DNA of 64,000 bases from Glaciecola blandensis (GCF_031846165.1 NZ_JAVRIE010000001.1:1132163-1196162), one strand, 5' to 3'; positions 1-9,306 are shown, counted from the first letter of the stretch. Made by a program: numbers and translations. Notes: generated by a model from the letters alone, not told the origin.

Positions 1-1
1 T

Positions 2-469
2 TATGCAAAGTCTTTAAATACCTCGCACTATAAAGCTAGCTTAGGCCACAATCCTCTGGGCGCGTATTCTATTATTTTTGTCCTGACTGCACTTATCACT
101 CAAACTATCAGTGGTTTGTTTGTTAGTGATGATATTTTTGACTCTGGCCCCTATTATTCTGCAGTTTCAGCCTCTACTCAAGATATTATGAATTGGTTGC
201 ATCACAACTTGTTTAATGCCATTTGGGTGTTTTTGGTCTTGCATATCGGCGCGATGATTTTTTACAAGTTTAAGATGAAGCAAGATTTAGTGAAAAGCAT
301 GCTCAGCGGTTATAAAAAAATAAATGACTCAAATAATGAATCTAGTGAGCCTATTGATACTCAAAATTTTTGGCTACGCGCTTTTATATTTGCCGGATTA
401 TCTGCAGGCTTGGTGTATATGATAGTGGTCGTGCTTGCGCCAGAAGCCAGTGACGAGTTTTATTACTAA
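2..469 (+). CDS. Cytochrome b561-type membrane subunit, 3' part
   Basis: The reading frame is already open at the window edge, so this is the C-terminal part of a gene that starts outside. It runs through GHNPLGAYS, a motif of di-haem cytochrome b561 / Ni-Fe hydrogenase type b cytochromes. Three hydrophobic segments follow, one with the histidine-bearing stretch WLHHNLFN and a later VLHIGAM, likely haem ligands. Family members pass electrons between quinones and periplasmic c-type cytochromes in the inner membrane. The nearby cytochrome c' gene on the other strand is a plausible partner, because b561 and c' genes are often neighbours. A hairpin lies 42 bp after the stop. Family assignment is fairly secure; the partner is inference. 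Confidence 0.8.
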   Translation, partial: YAKSLNTSHYKASLGHNPLGAYSIIFVLTALITQTISGLFVSDDIFDSGPYYSAVSASTQDIMNWLHHNLFNAIWVFLVLHIGAMIFYKFKMKQDLVKSMLSGYKKINDSNNESSEPIDTQNFWLRAFIFAGLSAGLVYMIVVVLAPEASDEFYY

Positions 470-510
470 TATAAGTACTGTTCTAGTGACTTATCATCGA
501 ACAAAAAAAA

Positions 511-535
511 CAGCCGAGCAAGGCCTGCTCGGCTG
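511..535 (-). terminator. Strong intrinsic hairpin, probably bidirectional
   Basis: Two perfect 10-base arms (CAGCCGAGCA and its complement) surround a five-base loop. An A-run at 503-510 becomes a U-tract on the minus strand. The hairpin would end transcripts of the small minus-strand ORF at 581-673 and, less strongly, of the cytochrome b gene. Confidence 0.8.
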
Positions 536-580
536 TTCATTTTCTAAAAGTGACTTTTAGTTACTTGTTGTTTGTAATGT

Positions 581-673
581 CTAAAAGAACATGTTCGCTT
601 GTGAGATTGTTAAACCATATAGAATAGTCAATCCCACCGCCAACGCTGTTTGTTTTAAAGCATGTTTTGACAT
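581..673 (-). CDS. Small 30-residue predicted membrane protein
   Basis: This short reading frame starts at ATG 673 and ends at TAG 581. The predicted peptide is MSKHALKQTALAVGLTILYG followed by LTISQANMFF: a basic N-terminus and then one hydrophobic segment long enough to span the membrane. An AGGA ribosome-binding sequence lies nine bases before the ATG, and the strong terminator at 511-535 lies about 45 bases after the stop. Start signal, hydrophobic helix and terminator together suggest a real gene. Similar-sized peptides act as small subunits of cytochrome complexes (CydX and CcoQ types), and here the neighbours are a b-type and a c-type cytochrome. I do not recognise a family, and the partner is a guess. 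Confidence 0.5.
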   Translation of the reverse strand: MSKHALKQTALAVGLTILYGLTISQANMFF

Positions 674-901
674 AATAGCCAATCCTTTTATTTTTTTTAT
701 TAGGATTAAGCACTATTAACTTCCATTTACTACTTCGCTTCTCTCAGGGTACAGAGGAGCGCTTGTTACATACTTGTAAAGACTCTCAGTAGCAATAGCA
801 CTGAAACGATTCTGAACTTCTCCCAAAAAGCCATCATCGTTAACAAGATTGTTACATATTATAAAGTAAAAGCAAACGCTACTTTGGTCTAAGAACTCAA
901 T

Positions 902-1369
902 TTAGTCCGTTTTGTATTTGTCATGACAAGCTTTACAAGTACTTCCAACTGAACCGATAGCAGCGCGAAATTTAGCTTCATCACCGGCTGCGGCAACACT
1001 TTGCAAGGACTTGGCTGCATCAACCATATCTTGTGCTTTGGCATTAAAGTCGGCCATGTTCTCCCAGATATCATCTGCAGCTTCTGTTTTTATACTAAAT
1101 TTGCGAGTATCAGTTTCGAAATAGTCCGGCATCATCATGCCAAGTTGTTCTATACGTAATCCATATTTTTGCATTGCATCAGCGTCATAAGGTATTTGTC
1201 CTTTAGCCATACCGCCAAGAGGACCCATGTTGCTTCTTACTAATTGTAAAAGAGCTTGGCGAAATTCTGCGGATGTTTTCGCTTGTTTCTCTGAACTAGC
1301 CTCTTTGCTTATTGCAGTACCTGTAAAAAGTGTGGCTAAGATGGCAATCGCCGACAGCGTTTTTCTCAT
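902..1369 (-). CDS. Cytochrome c' (class II c-type cytochrome)
   Basis: The protein has 155 residues. An N-terminal signal peptide (MRKTLSAIAILATLFTGTAIS) is followed by a helical body and a C-terminal CKACH haem-attachment motif about ten residues from the end. That is the layout of cytochrome c'/c-556, a periplasmic four-helix bundle with one haem. Family members bind nitric oxide or carry electrons. The conserved N-terminal region RQALLQLVRSNMGPLGGM carries the methionine and neighbouring residues typical of the family. It is transcribed alone, toward the small ORF and the cytochrome b gene. Family call is strong; physiological role is not visible here. Confidence 0.9.
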   Translation of the reverse strand: MRKTLSAIAILATLFTGTAISKEASSEKQAKTSAEFRQALLQLVRSNMGPLGGMAKGQIPYDADAMQKYGLRIEQLGMMMPDYFETDTRKFSIKTEAADDIWENMADFNAKAQDMVDAAKSLQSVAAAGDEAKFRAAIGSVGSTCKACHDKYKTD

Positions 1370-1470
1370 GATAATTCCCTATTGATAATGATTAGAAACA
1401 TTGCACTCTTGGGTGCAATTAAGATTATAACGTGCTCGAACTAAATAATAGACCATTTCCATAGTGTCGG

Positions 1471-1504
1471 TAAAAAAAACGCCTATCTTTTCAGATAAGC
1501 GTTT
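1471..1504 (-). terminator. Terminator of the grpE-dnaK-dnaJ cluster
   Basis: A hairpin with arms AAACGC...TATCT and AGATA...GCGTTT, one mismatch and a four-base loop, lies just after the dnaJ stop. On the minus strand it is followed by a run of U from the A-tract at 1472-1479. Confidence 0.8.
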
Positions 1505-1522
1505 GATTAGGTGTTTTGATTG

Positions 1523-2641
1523 TTACTTAGTTAAATCGTCAAAGAACTTTTTAACCCCGTCAAAGAACCCCTGTTCCTTTGGTCGATGTTTACCACCACC
1601 TAAGCTGGCATCAAACTCTTCCAACATTTCTCTTTGTTTAGTCGACAAGTTTACTGGCGTCTCTATCACAACCTTACACATAAGGTCGCCGACACTTCCG
1701 CTTCGAACAGACTTAACGCCTTTGCCTCGTAAACGGAACATCTTGCCGGTTTGAGTTTCAGGTGTAATTTTTAATTTAACCTTACCATCTAAGGTCGGCA
1801 CTTCAATTTCACCGCCAAGTGCCGCTGTTGCAAAACCTAGCGGGACTTCACAGTATAGGTTGTTGCCATCTCTGGCAAAAATATCATGCTCACGAATATG
1901 AACCTGAACATATAAGTCACCCGCTGGTGCACCTGTTTCCCCGGCTTCACCTTCGCCAGTTAAACGAATACGATCACCTGTGTCGACGCCTGCAGGCACT
2001 TTAACCGACAGTGTTTTCGTTTTTTCTGTGCGGCCCTGACCACGACAAGGTGTACAAGGATCGCTAATAATTTGTCCTTTACCAGAGCATGTTGGACACG
2101 TTTGCTGAACGGCGAAGAAACCTTGGCGCATTTGCACCTGACCATTGCCCTTACATGTCGGACAGGTTGTTGGAGAAGAGCCTTTTTTCGCACCTGAGCC
2201 GTGACAAACTTCACACTCAACTAAAGTTGGCACTCGAATTTCAACTTCTTTGCCACGCACGGCTTCTTCTAATGACATTTCCAAATTATAACGCAAGTCA
2301 GAGCCCTGACGTGCTCGTGATTGACGACCGCGACCACCACCAAAAATATCACCAAATACGTCACCAAATATATCGCCGAAATCGGCGCCATGTCCATGAC
2401 CACCGCCACGGTTTGGATCAACACCGGCATGTCCGTACTGATCGTAGGCTGCACGCTTTTGGTCATCGGTTAGAATTTCATGAGCTTCTTGAATCTCTTT
2501 GAATTTTTCTTCCATACCTTTGTCGCCCTGAGTTCTATCAGGGTGGTATTTCATGGCGAGCTTTTTATAGGCCTTTTTAATAGTGCGCTCATCTGCACTC
2601 TTTGGTACGCCTAATACTTCGTAGTAATCTCGTTTGGACAT
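1523..2641 (-). CDS. dnaJ: Chaperone DnaJ (Hsp40)
   Basis: The 372-residue protein is a complete type I DnaJ, a cytosolic co-chaperone that delivers substrates to DnaK and stimulates its ATPase. The J-domain has the HPD motif (KYHPDRTQG, near residue 33). A Gly/Phe-rich linker at about 70-105 follows. Four zinc-binding repeats of the CxxCxGxG type (CEVCHGSG, CPTCKGNG, CPTCSGKG, CTPCRGQG) lie at about 140-210, then the C-terminal substrate-binding domain. Length matches the family. It is last in the grpE-dnaK-dnaJ order, 220 bp after dnaK, and a terminator follows. The spacer before it has no clear sigma-32 element, so much of its expression may be read-through from dnaK. Confidence 0.98.
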   Translation of the reverse strand: MSKRDYYEVLGVPKSADERTIKKAYKKLAMKYHPDRTQGDKGMEEKFKEIQEAHEILTDDQKRAAYDQYGHAGVDPNRGGGHGHGADFGDIFGDVFGDIFGGGRGRQSRARQGSDLRYNLEMSLEEAVRGKEVEIRVPTLVECEVCHGSGAKKGSSPTTCPTCKGNGQVQMRQGFFAVQQTCPTCSGKGQIISDPCTPCRGQGRTEKTKTLSVKVPAGVDTGDRIRLTGEGEAGETGAPAGDLYVQVHIREHDIFARDGNNLYCEVPLGFATAALGGEIEVPTLDGKVKLKITPETQTGKMFRLRGKGVKSVRSGSVGDLMCKVVIETPVNLSTKQREMLEEFDASLGGGKHRPKEQGFFDGVKKFFDDLTK

Positions 2642-2767
2642 AAATTCAAGGTTTCCTGCTATCTAATCTATTTACATGGATGAAACTATTTTTATAAAGG
2701 CTCTTTATTACTATTTGCTGATTCTGAATGGATCTAAGCATTGGGTAAAAAGCATTTATAAAACATC

Positions 2768-2835
2768 GGTTTAACTAAAATTTTCAGTTAAACCTGATAC
2801 GAACAAGGCGCAACTCGTCTTCACTCGCTGCGCCT
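2768..2835 (-). other. Two inverted repeats in the dnaK-dnaJ spacer
   Basis: The 220-bp spacer holds a 9-bp perfect inverted repeat (GGTTTAACT and complement, 2768-2794). Closer to dnaK is a 7-bp one (AGGCGCA and complement, 2806-2835) with a 16-base loop. Neither has a good U-tract on the minus strand, so they look like weak attenuating or mRNA-stabilising hairpins rather than full terminators. That would leave part of the transcript to continue into dnaJ. This reading is inference. Confidence 0.4.
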
Positions 2836-2861
2836 ATGTTTATTGAAAAGCGTTAGATGAC

Positions 2862-4787
2862 TTATTTTTTGTCGTCTTTCACTTCTTCAAATTCAGCATC
2901 AACGACGTCATCATCAGCTGGAGCTGCTGCACCGTCGTTACCTTCAGGAGCGCCTTGGCCTTCTGCCGCAGCTTTCGCCTGTGCGATTTCCATTAACTTG
3001 GTAGATGCTTCCATTAGCGCTTGTACTTTCGCATCGATTTCAGCTTTGTCGTCGCCCTTACGCGCGGTTTCAAGAGCTTCAAGCGCTGCTTCGATAGTCG
3101 CTTTATCTTCTTCTGGAAGTGCATCACCAGCTTCTTCAATCTGCGTCTTCGTGCCATGGATCATGCCATCAGCTTGGTTTCTCGCTTGAACGAGTTCTTC
3201 AAACTTAGCGTCAGCGTCTTTGTTCGCTTCTGCATCTTGTACCATTTGCTCGATTTCATCATCACTCAAGCCTGAGTTCGCTTTGATCGTAATCTTCTGC
3301 TCTTTACCTGTATCTTTATCTTTTGCTGATACATGTAAAATGCCGTCAGCATCGATATCGAAGGTGACTTCAATTTGAGGGGTACCTCTAGATGCTGGAC
3401 GAATGCCTTCAAGATTAAACTGACCTAAAGACTTGTTGCCTTGGGCTTGCTTACGCTCACCTTGCAGCACATGAACAGTTACCGCAGCTTGATTATCTTC
3501 AGCCGTTGAGAACACCTGAGATTTCTTCGTAGGGACGGTGGTATTTTTCTCAATCAATGCCGTCATTACGCCACCCATTGTCTCAATGCCCAGTGACAAT
3601 GGCGTTACGTCTAACAATAAAACGTCTTTCACGTCACCTGCAAGTACACCACCTTGAATGGCTGCACCAGTCGCTACCGCTTCATCAGGGTTAACGTCTT
3701 TACGCGGTTCTTTGCCGAAGAATTCAGTAACATACTTCTGAACAAGCGGCATACGTGTTTGACCACCAACCAAAATAATGTCGTTGATGTCGCTTACTGA
3801 CAAATCAGCATCAGCTAACGCTTGCTTCAATGGCTGTAGTGACTTTTTCACTAAGTCTTCAACTAAAGATTCTAACTTCGCGCGCGTCACTTTGATAGCT
3901 AAATGCTTAGGACCACTCGCATCTGCAGTGATGTATGGCAAGTTCACTTCTGTTTGTTGCGCAGAAGATAATTCAATTTTTGCCTTTTCACCCGCTTCTT
4001 TCAGACGCTGCATAGCTAAAGGATCTTTGCGTAAATCGAAACCTTGGTCTTTCTTAAACTCTTCAACAAGATAATTGATCATGCGATTATCGAAGTCTTC
4101 ACCACCTAGGTGAGTATCACCATTCGTCGCTAGTACTTCAAAAGTGTGCTCGCCATCAGCTTCGTCAATTTCAATGATTGAAATATCGAAAGTACCACCA
4201 CCAAGGTCATAAACAGCAACGACGCTGTCGCCTTTTTTCTTGTCCATACCGTATGCTAGAGCTGCGGCAGTAGGTTCGTTGATGATGCGCTTCACTTCTA
4301 AACCTGCGATGCGGCCTGCATCTTTAGTTGCTTGACGCTGAGCATCATTAAAGTAAGCAGGTACCGTGATAACGGCAGCTGTCACTTCTTCGCCTAAGTA
4401 ATCTTCGGCTGTCTTCTTCATTTTTTTAAGCACTTCAGCAGAAATCTGTGGAGGTGCCATTTTCTCGCCGTTTGCTTCGACCCAAGCATCACCGTTATCT
4501 GCGTTGATGATTTTGAAAGGCATGATATCGATATCACGCTGTACTTCTTCATCTTCAAAACGACGACCAATCAAACGTTTGATTGCGAATAGTGTGTTTT
4601 CAGGGTTTGTTACTGCTTGACGTTTCGCAGGCTGACCTACTAAGGTTTCGCCTTCTGAACTGTAGGCAATAATCGACGGAGTTGTACGATCGCCTTCTGC
4701 GTTCTCAATAACTTTTGCTTTGTCGCCGTCTAATACTGCGACACATGAATTTGTTGTACCTAAATCGATACCAATGATTCTACCCAT
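2862..4787 (-). CDS. dnaK: Chaperone DnaK (Hsp70)
   Basis: The 641-residue protein is a full-length DnaK, the ATP-driven chaperone that binds exposed hydrophobic segments of client proteins in the cytosol. The actin-like ATPase domain begins with IIGIDLGTTNS and contains DLGGGTFD and VGGQTRMP. The hydrophobic linker VLLLDVTPLSLGIET leads into the substrate-binding domain and a helical lid. The C-terminus is acidic and ends EEVKDDKK, as expected for a bacterial DnaK. It lies between grpE and dnaJ, and has a sigma-32-like promoter of its own 44-68 bases upstream. Nothing in it is unusual. Confidence 0.99.
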   Translation of the reverse strand: MGRIIGIDLGTTNSCVAVLDGDKAKVIENAEGDRTTPSIIAYSSEGETLVGQPAKRQAVTNPENTLFAIKRLIGRRFEDEEVQRDIDIMPFKIINADNGDAWVEANGEKMAPPQISAEVLKKMKKTAEDYLGEEVTAAVITVPAYFNDAQRQATKDAGRIAGLEVKRIINEPTAAALAYGMDKKKGDSVVAVYDLGGGTFDISIIEIDEADGEHTFEVLATNGDTHLGGEDFDNRMINYLVEEFKKDQGFDLRKDPLAMQRLKEAGEKAKIELSSAQQTEVNLPYITADASGPKHLAIKVTRAKLESLVEDLVKKSLQPLKQALADADLSVSDINDIILVGGQTRMPLVQKYVTEFFGKEPRKDVNPDEAVATGAAIQGGVLAGDVKDVLLLDVTPLSLGIETMGGVMTALIEKNTTVPTKKSQVFSTAEDNQAAVTVHVLQGERKQAQGNKSLGQFNLEGIRPASRGTPQIEVTFDIDADGILHVSAKDKDTGKEQKITIKANSGLSDDEIEQMVQDAEANKDADAKFEELVQARNQADGMIHGTKTQIEEAGDALPEEDKATIEAALEALETARKGDDKAEIDAKVQALMEASTKLMEIAQAKAAAEGQGAPEGNDGAAAPADDDVVDAEFEEVKDDKK

Positions 4788-4830
4788 TTGTGTGTCTCCA
4801 AAAATGTGTTAATGCTCTTTGCATTAATAA

Positions 4831-4855
4831 GTGGGGTTAATACCCATGTTTTCAA
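4831..4855 (-). promoter_or_regulatory. Sigma-32-like heat-shock promoter of dnaK
   Basis: Read on the minus strand, TTGAAA and CCCCAC are separated by 13 bases, close to the RpoH pattern CTTGAAA-N(11-16)-CCCCATnT. The site lies about 45 bp before the dnaK ATG. A small hairpin (TTAATGC and complement, 4809-4827) would sit near the 5' end of the leader. No CIRCE element was seen. Confidence 0.65.
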
Positions 4856-4881
4856 TACGTGTTTTAAAAAAATTTACAAGT

Positions 4882-5505
4882 TTACACTTGTGTATCTACG
4901 CCATCACTCGCTGCACGTGACACCATAACCATGGCGGGACGAAGCAAACGACCGTTTAGCGTGTAACCTTTTTGCATGACTGCCATTACGGTATTTGGCG
5001 CTAAATCGGCAGACTCTTGCATTGACATCGCTTGGTGAAGTTCTGGGTTAAAAGACTCACCTTGCGGGTCAACCACCTGCATTCCAAACTTTTCAACAGT
5101 ACTTGTGAATGACTTCAGAGTGAGTTCAACACCCTCAATCACTGGCTTAATGGCATCATTTTCAGCGTCCGCCACTTGCATTGCACGCTCAAGGTTGTCC
5201 AATACCGGCAATAATTCGCTAGCAAATTTTTCTAAAGCAAACTTACGTGCTTTATCTACCTCTTGTTCGGCTCTGCGCTTGGCGTTTTCCATGTCTGCGC
5301 GGGCACGCAACACTGCATCTTTCTGACCATCAATAGTGCCGTTAGCAATCTCCAACTCAGCCTCAAGCTCAGCGATACGAGCGATGTTGTCATCGTCGTT
5401 GATACTCTGCTCAAGCTCATCAGCAGTCATCGTTTGCTCATTTTCGGTCAGCTCTTCGGCGCTAAGCTCTTCAATGTTTTCAGGATTGTTTTTGTCTTCA
5501 CTCAT
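4882..5505 (-). CDS. grpE: Nucleotide exchange factor GrpE
   Basis: The 207-residue protein is GrpE, which releases ADP from DnaK and acts as a dimer in the cytosol. The first 55 residues are very acidic and probably disordered. A long coiled-coil helix (about 45-110, including RARADMENAKRRAEQEVDKA) follows. The C-terminal beta domain carries the family signature toward the end (NPELHQAMSMQ, VMQKGYTLNGRLLRPAMVMV). It is the first gene of the heat-shock cluster, and a near-consensus sigma-32 promoter lies upstream. Length and motif order are normal. Confidence 0.98.
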   Translation of the reverse strand: MSEDKNNPENIEELSAEELTENEQTMTADELEQSINDDDNIARIAELEAELEIANGTIDGQKDAVLRARADMENAKRRAEQEVDKARKFALEKFASELLPVLDNLERAMQVADAENDAIKPVIEGVELTLKSFTSTVEKFGMQVVDPQGESFNPELHQAMSMQESADLAPNTVMAVMQKGYTLNGRLLRPAMVMVSRAASDGVDTQV

Positions 5506-5578
5506 TACTTTCTCCGCGGATACTTCTTAGTCTTACGTTCAGACGCTTTCTAGGCCGAACTTTATGCATGGCGGATAG

Positions 5579-5604
5579 ATGGGGATAGAATTATGAGCTT
5601 CAAG
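5579..5604 (-). promoter_or_regulatory. Sigma-32-like heat-shock promoter of grpE
   Basis: On the minus strand the sequence reads CTTGAA, 14 bases, then CCCCAT. This is an almost exact match to the RpoH consensus, about 75-100 bp upstream of the grpE ATG. It supports heat-shock control of the whole grpE-dnaK-dnaJ cluster. Confidence 0.8.
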
Positions 5605-5777
5605 TAAAAAAAACAAAATAACTGCATTTTTTCTCTTTTTTTGCTGCCGTATTCAGTTCAGACTCGGGGAATAACGAAAGTCTGATATCGTTTTCCTAAA
5701 AAGTTAGGTAAGTTAACGGCATTCGCTGAAGTCAAGTAACTCAGTGTTAAGTGACATTTTTGTATCAGGAGCACTGT

Positions 5778-8700
5778 TTGTTTTCGATTTATACCATCGC
5801 CTTTATTACACTCTCATACCTAGGGGTGTTGTTTGCCATTGCGTTTTACGGTAATCGCAAAAAGTCGCCCTCTCCTATCGTTTATTCACTTGCTCTAGGT
5901 GTACATTGCACATCCTGGGCATTTTTCGGTACAACGACGCAAGCCTCTCAATTCGGTTGGGCATTCGTGCCAACTTACCTAGGCGTTATTCTTGTGATGC
6001 TGTTTGCCTTCCCTGTCGTGTGCAAAGTCGCGCGCTTGTGTCGACAATTTAATATTAGTTCTCTGGCCGACTTTATCGGCATTCGATACCAGCACAGTCA
6101 TTTAATCGCTGGAATTATTACCCTTATTTGCTTTGTTGGTGTCGTCCCCTATATCGCACTACAGCTTGATGCTATTACACTTATGCTCAGCTTAATTACC
6201 AAAGATAAGCTAGCTTTTGCGCCTAGTATTGGTTTTTATGTCGTTGCGTTCATGGCTTTGTTTGCCATTATATTTGGTACCCGAACGCTAGACCTTACCG
6301 AAAAGCACACAGGCTTAATGTATACGATCGCCTTCGAGTCCATTGTGAAACTCTTAGGTTTACTGATTGTCGGCATTTACGTTTGTTATTATTTGTTCAA
6401 TGGCTTTTTTGATGTTTTCGTTCAAGCTGCAAAGGAGCCAGCAACCACTGAAATATTGCAGGCAGACTTTTCTGTTTGGATTTTTGTAAGTCACGTCATA
6501 CTGGGTATTTGCTCGATGTTTTGTTTACCTCGACAGTTTCATATTAATTTTATTGAAAATAATAATGAAACAGAGCTTGTGCTAGCCCGCTGGCTTTTCC
6601 CGCTCTTCCTATTAGCGATGTCTATTTTTGTTCTGCCTATCGCACTTGCAGGTAATTTACTACTCGATACCGCTCAATATTCAACAGATAGTTTTGCCCT
6701 ATCAATTCCCGTTCATTTTGACAATGAACTTGTCGCACTCACCTCTTTCATTGGGGGCTTATCCGGAGCGACAAGCATGGTAATCGTAGCGACTTTAGCT
6801 TTAGGCATTATGGTTGCGAACAGTTTAGTCACACCTCTTTGGCTTTCTACTCAAGTCACACCGCATCTGAAAAAAAGCTTAGCGCCTAGCAATATTCTGA
6901 GGATCCGCCAGTTTACGGTAATGTTAGTGTTCAGTATTGCCTATTGGTATCACTTAAACATTAGCCAAACAGCACCATTAGTTAAAAGTGGCTTTATTGC
7001 ATTATCGCTCCTAGCGCAGATGTTTCCTGCTTTAATTATTGGTTTGTATTGGGGTAAAGCAAATAGAAGTGCAGCTTTGTTAAGCACTCTCAGTGGGGCC
7101 GGTTTATGGGTCTACTTCATTCTGTATCCAAGTATTTTATCGAGCTACTATTTTAATGAAATTCCGACTGATAGTGAGTTATCTCAGGGATTTTACTTAG
7201 CATTTGGCTTCAACATATTAGTATTTGTAGTGGTATCGATGTTCAATCGCCAAGCCCCCTCGGTAATTAACAACCCCTTTCTAATAAGTGACTCTCAACA
7301 ATCAAAAACGCCTTATCAAATTGTCACTAATGAACTTGAAAGATTGATCGACAAAGTGATCCCCGCGAATTTGTCCGCTGCATTTTCTTCAAGGATCGAG
7401 CGCTCCAATGCGAATTTATTGGGTTATGCTGAACCTTCTACCTTGGCGCATGCAGAAAGACTACTTTCATCTCATATCGGTAACGCGGGCGCGAGGATAT
7501 TGCTTGCGGCTATTTCGACTAATAAGAAGGATGATGTGCATGAGCTTAGTCATTGGGTAGAAGAAGCCTCTCAAAGCTTTCAGTTTAATCATGAATTACT
7601 GCAATCCTCGGTTGCGCATATTCCCCAAGGGATAAGTGTAATAAACCAAGAAATGAAATTGATAGCTTGGAACCAGAAATATGTCGATATGTTTGATTAC
7701 CCTCAACACTTTTTAAAAATTGGTATGCCTATTATCGAGGTGCTCAAATACAATGCGTCGCGTGGTTTAATGAATGGCAAAGAAGATGAAAGGCTGAGTG
7801 TCAAAGAGCAGATACAACGTAGAATAGACCACATTAAATCAGGCAGCGCCTATAAGTTTCTGCGTGATAATACCAACGGTAATGTCATCGAAATTGTCGG
7901 AAGTCCTCTGCCTGGTGGTGGCTTCGTGACTACCTACAATGATATTAGTGAATACATTCATATCCAACGTGAATTACAGGAGTCTAAGCAAGAGCTAGAA
8001 AACCGCGTGGAACAACGAACAGCAGAATTGAATATTGCTAAACTCGATGCAGAGATGGCAAGCACAAGTAAAACCAAGTTTCTCGCAGCCGCGGGGCATG
8101 ATTTAATGCAACCTTTTAATGCAGCCTCTTTATTTGCATCTATGTTGCATCAAAAAATCCAAGATACTGAAAATAGCGAATTAACAAAAGGCTTGGTGGG
8201 TGCGCTAGAAAATGCAGACCAATTACTCTCCATGTTACTTGATATGACAAAATTGGAATCAGGACTAATCAAGCCACATAAACAAGCCATAGACCTAAAT
8301 GATTTACTGAAAAACTTAGTGAATGAATACCAAGTGCTGGCTCGCCAAAAAGGATTAAACATTCATTATGTGCCAACTAATATATGGGTGATTAGTGATC
8401 GACGTTTGCTAAATCGAATCATTCAAAACCTGATCACTAATGCGATTCGTTATACCGACCGCGGAAAGATTCTGGTCGGTGTAAGACGCCGCTCTCTTAA
8501 CAATGTTGATATATGTGTTTTAGATTCAGGACGAGGTATTGCTGACGAACAAAAGAGTCTTATTTTTGACGAGTTCAAGCAATTAGATAAGCATGAAAAC
8601 AATCAAGGTTTAGGCCTTGGTTTAACTATCGTTGAAAAAATGAGTGCCTTATTAGAGCACGATATCAAAGTGCGCTCAGAGCTAGGCAAAGGAACGCAAT

Positions 8701-9155
8701 TCCAAGTTCAACTCCAACGAAGCAAGAACAAAAACCCAGTGTCCGCGCCGCTTAATCAAGCAAGTCAAGTTGAAACCTTCCTTGAAGGAAAATATGTCCT
8801 TCTCATAGAAAATGAACCACTTATTCAAGCCGCCATGACAACCCTATTTACTGATTGGGGAGCTAGAGTACTTGTTGCACGTGATCACGCTAGCGCTATG
8901 GACGCGTATCAGGACAACATAGATATTATCATTGCCGATTATCACTTGGATAACGCAGACAATGGTATTGACGTCTGCAAAGCCGTGCTATCGAGGCAGG
9001 ATGCCGACGGAGTGGCTCGCTCTATCGTTGTGCTGAGTACAGCAGATAGAAGCCCCGAGCTTAGAGATGAAGCGTCTAATTTAGGTATCATGTTTTTACC
9101 TAAACCAGTGAAATCGCTCGCTTTGAAGCGACTACTTGGCAAAGCAATGAAATAA
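5778..9155 (+). CDS. SLC5-type transporter/hybrid histidine kinase (CrbS/MxtR-like)
   Basis: About 1,125 residues. The N-terminal half has some twelve to thirteen membrane segments of the sodium/solute symporter (SLC5) type. A linker follows, then a PAS domain (about 620-720), a coiled coil and a histidine-kinase core. The phospho-accepting histidine lies in AAAGHDLMQPFNAA (about residue 774), with ATP-binding motifs QNLITNAIRY and LGLGLTIVEK. The C-terminal receiver domain has its aspartate in IIADYHLDN (about 1054). This is the layout of CrbS/MxtR, which senses carbon supply and controls acetate use with the regulator CrbR/ErdR. A matching LuxR-type regulator lies at 10404-11036. TTG 5778 was chosen because AGGAG sits six bases before it; an in-frame GTG at 5751 has no such site. 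The ligand is unknown. Confidence 0.85.
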   Translation: MFSIYTIAFITLSYLGVLFAIAFYGNRKKSPSPIVYSLALGVHCTSWAFFGTTTQASQFGWAFVPTYLGVILVMLFAFPVVCKVARLCRQFNISSLADFIGIRYQHSHLIAGIITLICFVGVVPYIALQLDAITLMLSLITKDKLAFAPSIGFYVVAFMALFAIIFGTRTLDLTEKHTGLMYTIAFESIVKLLGLLIVGIYVCYYLFNGFFDVFVQAAKEPATTEILQADFSVWIFVSHVILGICSMFCLPRQFHINFIENNNETELVLARWLFPLFLLAMSIFVLPIALAGNLLLDTAQYSTDSFALSIPVHFDNELVALTSFIGGLSGATSMVIVATLALGIMVANSLVTPLWLSTQVTPHLKKSLAPSNILRIRQFTVMLVFSIAYWYHLNISQTAPLVKSGFIALSLLAQMFPALIIGLYWGKANRSAALLSTLSGAGLWVYFILYPSILSSYYFNEIPTDSELSQGFYLAFGFNILVFVVVSMFNRQAPSVINNPFLISDSQQSKTPYQIVTNELERLIDKVIPANLSAAFSSRIERSNANLLGYAEPSTLAHAERLLSSHIGNAGARILLAAISTNKKDDVHELSHWVEEASQSFQFNHELLQSSVAHIPQGISVINQEMKLIAWNQKYVDMFDYPQHFLKIGMPIIEVLKYNASRGLMNGKEDERLSVKEQIQRRIDHIKSGSAYKFLRDNTNGNVIEIVGSPLPGGGFVTTYNDISEYIHIQRELQESKQELENRVEQRTAELNIAKLDAEMASTSKTKFLAAAGHDLMQPFNAASLFASMLHQKIQDTENSELTKGLVGALENADQLLSMLLDMTKLESGLIKPHKQAIDLNDLLKNLVNEYQVLARQKGLNIHYVPTNIWVISDRRLLNRIIQNLITNAIRYTDRGKILVGVRRRSLNNVDICVLDSGRGIADEQKSLIFDEFKQLDKHENNQGLGLGLTIVEKMSALLEHDIKVRSELGKGTQFQVQLQRSKNKNPVSAPLNQASQVETFLEGKYVLLIENEPLIQAAMTTLFTDWGARVLVARDHASAMDAYQDNIDIIIADYHLDNADNGIDVCKAVLSRQDADGVARSIVVLSTADRSPELRDEASNLGIMFLPKPVKSLALKRLLGKAMK

Positions 9156-9233
9156 TAAGCAGTCTAGGGCCTGTTGTCCTCTGGTGTATGAAACAGAATA
9201 AATCTTAGTGACTATAATTTATTCAGGTATACT

Positions 9234-9269
9234 TGGCGAAAATCCAACATTGGCCTATGATTTTCGCCA
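9234..9269 (+). terminator. Perfect 11-bp inverted repeat after the kinase gene
   Basis: TGGCGAAAATC and its exact complement flank a 14-base loop between the hybrid kinase and the cyclase gene. Only a short T-run follows (TTTGAG), so it may be a weak terminator or a regulatory hairpin in front of the cyclase. Confidence 0.45.
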
Positions 9270-9306
9270 TTTGAGTACAAGCAGTTAACGGTAACGAGAT
9301 ACCTCA

